NCBI RefSeq assembly: GCF_040833955.1
Contig: NZ_CP162133.1
Location: 1,200,001-1,264,000, forward strand
Direction: 5' to 3'
DNA length: 64,000 nt
Source of the DNA: Leptospira sp. WS60.C2
Lineage (GTDB): Bacteria > Spirochaetota > Leptospiria > Leptospirales > Leptospiraceae
Below are positions 26,802-34,696 of this stretch, piece by piece. Position numbers and translations under genes: made by a program. How positions within the stretch are numbered: position 1 is the stretch's first letter; every line of letters begins with the position of its first letter. Below the pieces are notes generated by a model, which worked only from the letters and a program-made list of their open reading frames with translations, made no database searches and was not told the origin of the DNA.

Positions 26802-27560
26802 ATGAAATTTTTACAATCCATCTTCGTATGTTCCGTTCTTTTCACTCTGGGCAATTGTGCCGAATTGTTTCAGTCTTCTAAAAACAAAAACAATAATGAT
26901 GCTTTGTTTGCGGCGCTTTTGGCTGGCCCTGGCTGTGGTCCTACTGCGGTTTCTGGGGCAGCGGGAAACGGAACGCGATATAATTTTACTGGTTGTTCAG
27001 GCGATGCAACGGCAGTCTTACGAGGATTGGGTTTTACCGCGAATGGAGTCAGTTTTAATGCAGGGATCCAAGGAACAAGTAACTCTTCAACCATTGTTAC
27101 CAATGCATCCTCTTTATCAGAAACAGGAACAGATTCCAAAGCGGGAATTGAAGTTGTGTATGTCATGAACCAAACTGAATCTAGAATTGATGCGATGATA
27201 CATGCGACACCCTCACTAGATGGTCCAGGGGTTCGATTGAGTCATACGTTTGCCCAATGGTTGAATGGAAACACAGCCTCAGCTTTTGTGACTAAACCGG
27301 GGGCTCCGTGGGCTTCGTCTGTTGCCGTTGAAAAAACTGTCTGTTTGGAAGTGCATAAAGAAACTGGTGGTGGGCATATTTTTGGTTGGTCTCTTCCATG
27401 TAATTCGATAGCCGATAGAAGTGTTTATGAATTTGATCAAGAGGATGCTTCTATCACAAGTTTTTCTGGAGATCGAGTTGGATTTAGAATCAATAATGCA
27501 GTGATCAAATCAGTGACAATTTACTCAGCGAAACTTGGGCTTGCAGAAATGCTTCGATAA
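26802..27560 (+). CDS. Lipoprotein, first gene of the zinc-import operon
   Basis: A 252-residue lipoprotein (signal QSIFVCSVLFTLGNC, lipobox LGNC). The ATG at 26802 has GAGG upstream and follows the candidate Zur site by 25 nt; a longer in-frame reading would run back through the operator and is rejected. The mature part has a Lys/Asn linker, four cysteines (GPGCGP, TGCSG, TVCLEV, LPCNS) likely to form disulfides, and Gly/Ser/Thr-rich beta segments including ETGGGHIFGW. It was not recognised. Its position before the barrel and ZnuA suggests a surface zinc-acquisition accessory protein. Confidence 0.7.
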   Translation: MKFLQSIFVCSVLFTLGNCAELFQSSKNKNNNDALFAALLAGPGCGPTAVSGAAGNGTRYNFTGCSGDATAVLRGLGFTANGVSFNAGIQGTSNSSTIVTNASSLSETGTDSKAGIEVVYVMNQTESRIDAMIHATPSLDGPGVRLSHTFAQWLNGNTASAFVTKPGAPWASSVAVEKTVCLEVHKETGGGHIFGWSLPCNSIADRSVYEFDQEDASITSFSGDRVGFRINNAVIKSVTIYSAKLGLAEMLR

Positions 27561-27578
27561 GGAATATAAACTGATACA

Positions 27579-28937
27579 ATGAAACTCGGATTCCGCAGAT
27601 CTTTTTCCTTTGTTCGACTGGTAGTGGCCATCCTACCAGTCTTTTTAGCGTTCCTTGTGTACGCCGATGCCAATGATTGGGAAAAAGAATTAGAGGATCC
27701 AAAGAACACCAAACAAGAATTGACGAAAAAATCCCAACCAAAGGGTGCCGTCGAAGATTGGGAATTGGAACTCGATAAAGACTTAAAAGACCAAGAAACA
27801 AGAAGTAAGGTGACAGAAGGAAGCCGTGGAGTCACGTCCAATGTCCAACAACCAAACCAAATCAATCGGTCGGCACAGAATTTGATGATGGATGTCTCAG
27901 CAGCCATTGACATCGTGGGGGCTTGGGACAGAAACAAACCAAGAGGGACGGGCGAACGAATCGATAACAAACTAGATGTTCGTTCGGCGGAATTTGGATT
28001 TACGGCGGCAGTGGACCAATGGATGCGTGCAAACTTTTTAGGAGCCGCTCATGGAGAGAATGGAAAGTACTATTTCGAAGTCCATGAAGCAAATGTTTTG
28101 TTTCCATTTTTACCATTTAACACCTCTTTGAAGGTGGGACAAATGTTCATCGACATTGGTCGATTGAACCGTATCCACTTACACGATCGGCCCTTTACCA
28201 TGAACCCGATTGTCCATGAAAAATTCATTGGGTTTGAATCCGCTATGGATACAGGAGCCGAGTTTAGTATTTTACTCCCTTGGAAATGGATCACCCAAGA
28301 ATTGGTATTAGGTGCAACAAATGGGAAACGATGGGGGCATTCTCATTCCGAAGGACAACAAAAAAATAACCCGATGGGGTATGCCCACCTCAAACATTTT
28401 TATTATTTTGGAAACAACTGGGGAACACAGTTTGGATTTTCTGGTGTTCGTTTTGAACCCACAACCAACCGCAGAAATGAACGGTATTTGTACGGAATGG
28501 ACGCAGTGTTACGTTGGAATCGATCCAATTTACGAGAACTCATGATCATGTCCGAAGGTTGGTACCAACAGGAATTTTTCCCAGAACAAACGGACCCAAC
28601 CACCTTCCAAAAATCCCGCGCTCCGACAAGAGACCAGTGGGGGTATTATGTGTTTGTGGATTATAAATTCCATCAACTTTGGTCGCTTGGGTATCGTTAT
28701 GATTATTTTACCGATAAATCCCTAGTCGACAAAAATGGAAAACCAGCAGACAATGCGATAGAAGCACACTCCACACAAATTACCTTCCATAGTTCGGAAT
28801 TTGGTAGGATTCGTGGTTCCGTAGAAAGGCGTTATATCCAAGATTTTTCGAAAGCAGAATTTCAGGAACAGAGGGAATGGAGATTTTATGTGCAAGCAGT
28901 TGCCATTTTAGGTTCCCACCCTGCACATAGTTACTAA
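27579..28937 (+). CDS. Outer-membrane beta-barrel, putative zinc channel
   Basis: A 452-residue protein with a signal peptide (VVAILPVFLAFLVYA-DA) and a charged N-terminal region with two DWE-x-EL repeats (NDWEKELED and EDWELELDKD). From about residue 105 there is a run of alternating aromatic and polar strands typical of a barrel (FYYFGNNWGTQFGFSG, WGYYVFVDYKFHQLWSLGYRYDYF). A loop GKRWGHSHSEG carries clustered His. There is no clear TonB box or full plug domain, so it may be a porin-like channel. Tight spacing (18 nt and 11 nt) to its neighbours supports a zinc-import role. Annotation as a zinc-regulated receptor would be plausible but is inferred from context. Confidence 0.7.
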   Translation: MKLGFRRSFSFVRLVVAILPVFLAFLVYADANDWEKELEDPKNTKQELTKKSQPKGAVEDWELELDKDLKDQETRSKVTEGSRGVTSNVQQPNQINRSAQNLMMDVSAAIDIVGAWDRNKPRGTGERIDNKLDVRSAEFGFTAAVDQWMRANFLGAAHGENGKYYFEVHEANVLFPFLPFNTSLKVGQMFIDIGRLNRIHLHDRPFTMNPIVHEKFIGFESAMDTGAEFSILLPWKWITQELVLGATNGKRWGHSHSEGQQKNNPMGYAHLKHFYYFGNNWGTQFGFSGVRFEPTTNRRNERYLYGMDAVLRWNRSNLRELMIMSEGWYQQEFFPEQTDPTTFQKSRAPTRDQWGYYVFVDYKFHQLWSLGYRYDYFTDKSLVDKNGKPADNAIEAHSTQITFHSSEFGRIRGSVERRYIQDFSKAEFQEQREWRFYVQAVAILGSHPAHSY

Positions 28938-28948
28938 GAGGAAAGAGA

Positions 28949-29920
28949 ATGAAGTTTTTATACACGGGCAAGTTTTATCAAAAAATGCAAACATCCATTT
29001 TCTCTTTTGTCTCTCTCGTTTGGGTTCTTGTTTTTTTAGTTTCTTCCCCTGTGACGGCAAAGGTTTCCCTGGTTGCCAGTATTTCGGATTTGAAATACAT
29101 CGCAGAACAAGTCGCAGGTGATCGGGCGGATGTCTATGGAATGATTCGAGGTGTGGACGATCCACACTTTGTGATGACACGTCCTGACTTTTTGGTGAAA
29201 CTAAGTGAGGCCGATGTTCTTTGTGTGGTAGGACTCGATTTAGAAGTAGGTTGGATTCCATATCTCCAACAACAATCTAGAAATATGAAAATCCAAAAAG
29301 GCCAACCAGGGTATTGCGATACATCTTTTGGGGTAAAAATTCTTGGCGAACCCACAGTCATGATGGACCGTTCGATGGGAGATATGCATATCTATGGTAA
29401 TCCCCATTATTGGAATGATCCCATCAATGCCATCCAGATTGCCCAAAATATCAAAAATGCCCTCACTCGTGTGGACCCTCTGAATGGGGAATACTATGAA
29501 AGGAATTTTAATCAGTTCAAAACACGTCTCATCCAACTCACGAAAGAAGAAATGAAAAAAATGGAACCTTATTTTGGTCTGAGAGTGGCAGTATTCCATG
29601 ACCAATTTGTGTATTTAGCGTCACGTTTTAAATTGAATGCAAACTTAACCATTGAAGAGCGACCAGGAGTTCCACCTTCTGTTCGTTATATGGACCAAGT
29701 GATCAGTTATATGATTGCAGAAAAGATAAAAATTATCTTGATCGGACCTTATCACAATCCAAAATATGCAGAGTATGTCGCATCCAAGGTTCCTGGATCC
29801 ATTGTGGTCACACTCCCTGTTTCTGTCGGGGCACTTGATACCACAAGTTATGAAGATGCCTTACGAATGAGCTTACAAAAGATACGTGATGCCAGTGACA
29901 AAACCAAGTCTTCCCAGTAA
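28949..29920 (+). CDS. znuA: Zinc ABC transporter substrate-binding protein (ZnuA-like)
   Basis: A 323-residue cluster A-I binding protein with a signal peptide (residues 17-38). Metal ligands in expected places are H73 (DDPHF), H147 or H153 (HIYGNPHYWND) and H217 (VFHDQF), then EERPGVPPS. The region that usually carries E-P-Q-F-x-P-K reads GPYHNPKYA, with H269. There is no His-rich loop, unlike many ZnuA proteins. It captures zinc in the periplasm for ZnuBC. A strong AGAGGAAAGAGA ribosome site precedes the ATG. The gene overlaps the ATPase gene by about 30 nt. Confidence 0.9.
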   Translation: MKFLYTGKFYQKMQTSIFSFVSLVWVLVFLVSSPVTAKVSLVASISDLKYIAEQVAGDRADVYGMIRGVDDPHFVMTRPDFLVKLSEADVLCVVGLDLEVGWIPYLQQQSRNMKIQKGQPGYCDTSFGVKILGEPTVMMDRSMGDMHIYGNPHYWNDPINAIQIAQNIKNALTRVDPLNGEYYERNFNQFKTRLIQLTKEEMKKMEPYFGLRVAVFHDQFVYLASRFKLNANLTIEERPGVPPSVRYMDQVISYMIAEKIKIILIGPYHNPKYAEYVASKVPGSIVVTLPVSVGALDTTSYEDALRMSLQKIRDASDKTKSSQ

Positions 29921-30602
29921 TTCCATTTCCTTCATCCATACGGACCATTTGTCCGTTGGGTATAGAAAAGAATTTCCCGTTGTGACGGACATCCATCTAC
30001 AGATTGAATCTGGAAAAACGTATGCACTTGTCGGTGGAAATGGAGCAGGAAAAACCACTCTCTTTCGCACACTCACGGATTTACTGCCACCACTTGCTGG
30101 CACCATTCAGTTTTCCAAAGAAATCTCAACATCGTATGTTCCACAGTCAAAAAAAATGTCCCTCGATTTTCCTCTTCGCGTGGAAGATGTGTTACTTATG
30201 CCAAAAAACATTGGTTTTAGTTTTTTACCAAGAAAAACGTTCTCCGAGGAAGATTTGGCATTGGTGGAACGAACAGGAGTTAGCTCCTATTTGAAAAAAC
30301 AAATCTCCCTTTGTAGTGGGGGGCAGTTACAAAAGGTTCTCATTTTAAGATCACTCCTCACAAGAGCGAATCTTATTTTTTTAGATGAACCAATGGACTC
30401 ACTTGATCACAATGCAAGAGAACTTTTCCAAGAGGTATTGTCAGACTATTTAAAAGTTGGAAATCGTTCTTTATTTTTTATCACCCACAGCCTGGAACAT
30501 GATTGGGGATTTGGGTTTGATGAAGTGTTTGAAATCGACGAAGGGAAATTGTACAAAATCACCAAAGGAGAAAGGCCTCCTAACTGCCACCACCATGACT
30601 AG
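29889..30602 (+). CDS. znuC: Zinc ABC transporter ATPase (ZnuC-like)
   Basis: An ABC ATPase of about 237 residues. Walker A is GGNGAGKTT, the Q-loop region is VPQSKKMS, the signature is LCSGGQLQKV, Walker B is LIFLDEPMDSLD, and the switch His is FFITHSLEHD. It powers the ZnuB permease. The ATG at 29889 (or GTG 29886) overlaps the end of znuA, indicating coupled translation. A later start is possible because the first 15 residues are not conserved in the family. Its stop overlaps the znuB start (ATGACTAG). Confidence 0.92.
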   Translation: MPVTKPSLPSNSISFIHTDHLSVGYRKEFPVVTDIHLQIESGKTYALVGGNGAGKTTLFRTLTDLLPPLAGTIQFSKEISTSYVPQSKKMSLDFPLRVEDVLLMPKNIGFSFLPRKTFSEEDLALVERTGVSSYLKKQISLCSGGQLQKVLILRSLLTRANLIFLDEPMDSLDHNARELFQEVLSDYLKVGNRSLFFITHSLEHDWGFGFDEVFEIDEGKLYKITKGERPPNCHHHD

Positions 30603-31449
30603 TCTTCTTTCCAGTTGGAATTTATTTTTACCACAAATTGTTTTGGGTAGCCTTGTCGGAGCGCTTCTTGCAGTTCTTGGGATCCTCATTGTCTTACGTG
30701 GTATGACTTTTTTTGGAGTGACTCTTTCCCAAGCGGTCACTTTTTCTGTGGCCTTATCTCTTTTTATGGAATGGCCAGGAGAAATTGTCCCAATTCTCTT
30801 TTCTTGCATTTTGGTGTTTCCCCTTTTGTATGTTCGCAAACTCCCTGGTATCAAGGAAGAGGTGATCTTAGGAATTTTATTTGTTTTCTTTTCTGCCGCT
30901 TCGCAGTTTATGCTGGCGTTAGGTGGTAATGTCCAAAATCATTTGATGGCGGCGTTCTTTGGAGATATACTGATCTCCCAAGTCAGAGCCGATTCAATTG
31001 GCATTTATGTGGCTGGTTTCTTCTTTTTTCTCTACCTGAGTTTTTTCAGGCGTTTTCTTTTCATAAGTTTTGACCGAGACGAATACAAAATTCAAGTGGG
31101 GAATCCACTTCCTTTCGATTTACTGTTTTACATCATATTAGCTGCTTCCCTCACTGTGGCTGTGAATTTACTCGGAACGTTTTACAGCATTGCGCATTTG
31201 TTACTGCCTGTATTTGCTCTTCTTCCCATCATCCATAGCTTACGAATCTTAACAATTGTTTGTGCTTTGTTTTCCATTGTTTCCACTTGTCTTGGTTTTA
31301 TCCTCTCTCTTGTGGGTTTGGAACGAAATGGGGAAATCATCTATTTTCCTACCTCTTCCAGCATCATCCTTGTGCTTTGTTTTTTTGCTTTTGTCATCCA
31401 TATCTTTCGTTACCTAAACACTTCCTTTTTTTCAAAAAAGAGCCGATAG
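30595..31449 (+). CDS. znuB: Zinc ABC transporter permease (ZnuB-like)
   Basis: A 284-residue ABC-3 family permease with about eight membrane segments (starting FLPQIVLGSLVGALLAVLGILIVLRGM). The conserved loop in this family is visible as FGDILISQVRADS. The ATG at 30595 overlaps the znuC stop by 8 nt and fits the usual N-terminus; the longer reading from 30457 lies inside znuC and is rejected. With ZnuA and ZnuC it forms a complete zinc (possibly zinc/manganese) importer. Confidence 0.9.
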   Translation: MTSLLSSWNLFLPQIVLGSLVGALLAVLGILIVLRGMTFFGVTLSQAVTFSVALSLFMEWPGEIVPILFSCILVFPLLYVRKLPGIKEEVILGILFVFFSAASQFMLALGGNVQNHLMAAFFGDILISQVRADSIGIYVAGFFFFLYLSFFRRFLFISFDRDEYKIQVGNPLPFDLLFYIILAASLTVAVNLLGTFYSIAHLLLPVFALLPIIHSLRILTIVCALFSIVSTCLGFILSLVGLERNGEIIYFPTSSSIILVLCFFAFVIHIFRYLNTSFFSKKSR

Positions 31450-31456
31450 GAACATT

Positions 31457-32338
31457 GTGGAAACCATTCCTTGTAATACCTGCGGGCATCATTCTTTTTC
31501 TCCCTTGTATACCAAAACGAGTCCTTTAGGCGAATCGTTTGCTATCGTTAGTTGTAAAAACTGTGGGCTTGTCCAGGTGAACCCTCAACCCAGTTTGGAA
31601 GAAGTCAAAAAATACTATGATGATTCGTATTTTACCCAACGAACAGAACGTGGTTATGACAATTATTATTCCAGTGAACTAAGGAAGGAAATCTCTCGTG
31701 TGTTCCAATTGAACTTACAAGACTTGGATTTTTTTACATGGGAGAAACACCGAAAAGAACAATATCCAAATCGAAATTTGTCTTCTCTCGATATCGGTTG
31801 TGCCGCTGGTTATTTTGTCGCTTACATGAATGAGAGAGGGTATGATGCCAAAGGAATCGAAATTGCCGATGGACCGGTACGTTTTGCTCGTGAGACACTC
31901 AAACTTTCCATCTACCAAGACAATTTTTTAGATTGGGACAAAACATTTTCGAAGCAATTTGATGTCATTACACTTTGGGCTACTATCGAACACCTGCACC
32001 AACCAAAAGAAACCTTAGAAAAGATCAAACAACACCTTCTACCAGGAGGCATTCTCATTTTGTCTACGTGTCGTTATGGGTTTCTTGCAAAATGGAAAGG
32101 TTTACAATGGCGTTATTTGAATGTCCCAGAACATTTGTATTATTATTCTTTCCATGGACTGAAACGTTTATTGGTATCTTTGGGATACCGTTCTCCAAAA
32201 GCATTTACCTATGGAAGTGGAATGACGAGTCGAAAGAATGCGTCACTTTTCTTTCGATTTTCAAAAGCATTTTTGGATCGATTTGTGAAATGGTTTCAAA
32301 TGGGAGATATGATGGTCTTTCGAGTTACAAAAGATTAG
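31457..32338 (+). CDS. Class I SAM methyltransferase with N-terminal Cys4 motif
   Basis: A 293-residue protein with two CxxC pairs at the N-terminus (CNTCGHHSF and CKNCGLVQVNPQP) that look like a zinc ribbon. It then has a Rossmann methyltransferase domain: LDIGCAAGYFVAYM (SAM motif I), GIEIADG, FDVITLWATIEHLHQP and LLPGGILILST. This layout is typical of methyltransferases acting on surface sugars or small molecules. It starts with GTG after AGGA, 8 nt after znuB, so it is probably co-transcribed with the zinc importer. The substrate is unknown. It is convergent with tmk, the two ends overlapping by 4 nt. Confidence 0.85.
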   Translation: METIPCNTCGHHSFSPLYTKTSPLGESFAIVSCKNCGLVQVNPQPSLEEVKKYYDDSYFTQRTERGYDNYYSSELRKEISRVFQLNLQDLDFFTWEKHRKEQYPNRNLSSLDIGCAAGYFVAYMNERGYDAKGIEIADGPVRFARETLKLSIYQDNFLDWDKTFSKQFDVITLWATIEHLHQPKETLEKIKQHLLPGGILILSTCRYGFLAKWKGLQWRYLNVPEHLYYYSFHGLKRLLVSLGYRSPKAFTYGSGMTSRKNASLFFRFSKAFLDRFVKWFQMGDMMVFRVTKD

Positions 32339-32946
32339 TGAGATTCGGAAATCAATTTTAGAATATCTTCCACACAAAAATTAACAACTTCTTCCAAATC
32401 AGCAGTCGCATCCACAAAGATGGTCGATTCAGGAAGGATGGCTAGATAGTTTTGATAGATGCGGGTTTGTTCTTTTTCGTCATCAAATGCTTCTTTTTGT
32501 CCTCCACGTGTGTTTCTGCGTTCCAAGGCTTCTTCGGGAGAAAGGTCTAAAAAATACACACGGTTAGGTTCAGGAAACCCTTTGTCTTCATTCATGTACA
32601 AAATGTCCGCTGCATGCTCTTCATCTTTTCCTTGGTAAGCCGCCGTTGAAAAATAGTATCTATCTTGTACGATTGTTTTACCATTCTTTAACGCTGGTAA
32701 GATGGTCTCATTGACAGAAACCTCTCGATCTAAAAGAAACAATTTTAATTGTTCTTCCGGGCTTAGTTTGGTGTTTCCTTTTAGGAATTCTCTCAATTTT
32801 AAACCGTGAACACTCTCAGTTGGTTCTCTGTGCCATTGGTTCGGGATTGATTTTGTGTTTAAAAGTTCTGAAACTTTTTTGGAAACTGTCGTTTTCCCTG
32901 AACCATCGATTCCTTCGAAGACAAAAAAATGGGATGAAGCTGGCAT
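32335..32946 (-). CDS. tmk: Thymidylate kinase
   Basis: A 203-residue protein matching dTMP kinase length (about 205-210). Motifs are the P-loop FEGIDGSGKTT (residues 10-20), the DRYYFSTAAYQG segment (substrate and metal site), FLDLSPEEALERR, and an Arg-rich lid (NTRGGQKEAFDD). It phosphorylates dTMP to dTDP, an essential step in DNA precursor synthesis. It is a single gene, divergent from a small lipoprotein gene. Confidence 0.92.
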   Translation of the reverse strand: MPASSHFFVFEGIDGSGKTTVSKKVSELLNTKSIPNQWHREPTESVHGLKLREFLKGNTKLSPEEQLKLFLLDREVSVNETILPALKNGKTIVQDRYYFSTAAYQGKDEEHAADILYMNEDKGFPEPNRVYFLDLSPEEALERRNTRGGQKEAFDDEKEQTRIYQNYLAILPESTIFVDATADLEEVVNFCVEDILKLISESH

Positions 32947-33025
32947 ATCTCTCCCATTGTCAGAATCATCGTTTTTTCCTCGACTTATTTACGAAATTCG
33001 ACAGTTTAGTCTAAGGAGCAAATAC

Positions 33026-33196
33026 ATGAAAAAAATTTCGTCTATGCTAATCATTGCTTTTTTGGCTGTATTTATGATCAACTGTGCCTCTGAAGAAGTG
33101 AAACAACCGACTCAGCCAGTGGTAGAAGAACCAAAACCTTCTAAAAAGCCAAAATTGGATGAATCATTCAAAACAAGAGCAAGAGACATCAAGTAA
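33026..33196 (+). CDS. Short lipoprotein, 56 residues
   Basis: A small lipoprotein starting at ATG 33026 with AAGGAG 7 nt upstream. The signal is MLIIAFLAVFMINC, followed by a Pro/Lys-rich tail (EEPKPSKKPKLDESFKTRA). A longer in-frame reading from 32855 runs antisense into tmk and is rejected. A good terminator follows, so this is an independent, probably well-expressed unit. The function is unknown; a structural peptidoglycan- or membrane-associated role is possible. Confidence 0.8.
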   Translation: MKKISSMLIIAFLAVFMINCASEEVKQPTQPVVEEPKPSKKPKLDESFKTRARDIK

Positions 33197-33214
33197 TTGG
33201 TGCTTCTGCTAGGA

Positions 33215-33249
33215 AAGCCACTCAAGGGAACTTGGGTGGCTTTTTTTTT
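33215..33249 (+). terminator. Rho-independent terminator
   Basis: Stem AAGCCACTCAAG / CTTGGGTGGCTT (12 bp with one T-G wobble), loop GGAA, then nine T. It ends the short lipoprotein transcript. Confidence 0.88.
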
Positions 33250-33380
33250 GCCAATTTGCCAGAAATTTCTACAAAAAAATCTAAAAAATCAGCCTCTTTT
33301 TTTGAAATGCTTAAAATGTTCGCAGAATGCAGTGATCCTCACTACAATGCTTACTGGTACTGATCTTGCATTAAACTTAT

Positions 33381-34652
33381 ATGGTTCCACCGATGCAAAT
33401 GGAAAGCGAAGGGCATAAACTAGTTCGCGAATGGAGAGAATGGCTTGCTAGGGGGGAACTTACCCCTGTTTTCCAACCAATTTTATCTTCGGAGTCTACT
33501 GGCATTTATGGGTATGAACTTCTGGGACGTTTGGCCACTCCGCAGGGCCTTGAAAGTTTAGGAGAATTTTTTCTCACACATACATTTGGATACGACGAAG
33601 TTTTTTATCTGAAGAAAAAAGTAGATGAAGAAATTCGATGGATCGCATTACAAAAATTTGCAAAAGAAGCACCACCAGATACCAAGTTATTCCTCAATAT
33701 CTCGCCGAACGTTTTGTACCATGCCTTACTCAACTTAGATACGAATTTACCCCAAACCATTCGTATGGTGAGAGAAGTGGGGCTTGACCCTTCGCGGATT
33801 GTCATTGAAATCACTGAGGAACGATTCCCCCAAAATTTAGAGTTATTGAAACCAGTCTTAAATTTGTATCGAAAGGAAGGTTTTTCCATCGCGGTAGATG
33901 ATGCAGGTTCAGAGGCAAGTAACTTAGATCGAATCGGTTTGTTCCACCCAGAAATCATCAAAGTGGATTTACAGATGTTACGAAGATCCACGTTTTCCAG
34001 AAACTTTAAGGAGATCCTTCTCAACTTATCAAAGTTAGGTGAATCGCTCGGGAGTAGTTTATTATTTGAAGGAATTGAATCCGAAGATGAATTGTATAAT
34101 GCTTTGAACTATGGAGCTCGTTACATCCAAGGGTATTATTTTGCAAAACCTGATTTAGATTTTGCCAGTCGATTTGCGTATCGCAGTGAGATGCAATCCT
34201 CCTTGGAATACTTTCATTCCAGAAAACAAAAAGAACTGAATTCTCAAATTGAATGGGAAACCATTTGGAAAAACAAACTCTCTGAAATTGTCATGGGATT
34301 TGGAGAAGAGGATGGGATTTGGGAATGGAAGGAAGAGTTTACTACCACGGTTTTTGGGGATGGAGACTTTTTCAGAATGTACATCACAAACCATATGGGG
34401 TTTCAAGTGTCTCCCAATTATGTTCGTAAAGAGGGAGGTGAGATGAAACCTGACTATTCCTTCCTTGGCAAAAACTGGTCCTTTCGGCCTTATTTTTTTG
34501 AACACCTGCACAAATCCAAGACAAGCCGCGATGCTTGGACGCTTTCTCATATGTACCATGACATCTCGGAAAGTATGATGTTACGTACCTTTGCTAGAAA
34601 TCTTTCCGAAAATTTGATTTTATTTATCGATGTGGTGGTATCCCGTAGCTGA
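33381..34652 (+). CDS. EAL-domain c-di-GMP phosphodiesterase with C-terminal sensor
   Basis: A 423-residue protein. The EAL domain occupies residues 15-260, with the EAL signature as ELL (E46, GYELLGR). The other catalytic residues are present: N106 (FLNISPN), E143 (EITEE), D173/D174 (VDDAG), K194 (IKVDL), E230 (LFEGIES) and Q250 (YIQGYYFAKP). It is therefore probably an active phosphodiesterase despite the altered DDFG loop (DDAG). Residues 290-423 (GIWEWKEEF, FQVSPNY, WSFRPYFFEHL) resemble the YkuI C-terminal PAS/Cache-like domain. No signal peptide is seen. The start is uncertain because no ribosome site precedes ATG 33381 or the two next ATGs. Confidence 0.88.
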   Translation: MVPPMQMESEGHKLVREWREWLARGELTPVFQPILSSESTGIYGYELLGRLATPQGLESLGEFFLTHTFGYDEVFYLKKKVDEEIRWIALQKFAKEAPPDTKLFLNISPNVLYHALLNLDTNLPQTIRMVREVGLDPSRIVIEITEERFPQNLELLKPVLNLYRKEGFSIAVDDAGSEASNLDRIGLFHPEIIKVDLQMLRRSTFSRNFKEILLNLSKLGESLGSSLLFEGIESEDELYNALNYGARYIQGYYFAKPDLDFASRFAYRSEMQSSLEYFHSRKQKELNSQIEWETIWKNKLSEIVMGFGEEDGIWEWKEEFTTTVFGDGDFFRMYITNHMGFQVSPNYVRKEGGEMKPDYSFLGKNWSFRPYFFEHLHKSKTSRDAWTLSHMYHDISESMMLRTFARNLSENLILFIDVVVSRS

Positions 34653-34696
34653 AAGGTTTTGCAGAATAGATTGGAGCAGGGAAATTGGTAAGAGAT

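Noticed and set aside
33197..33418. 73-codon plus-strand ORF before the EAL gene
   Set aside because: It starts inside a terminator hairpin and reads its T tract as Phe/Leu; not a gene.
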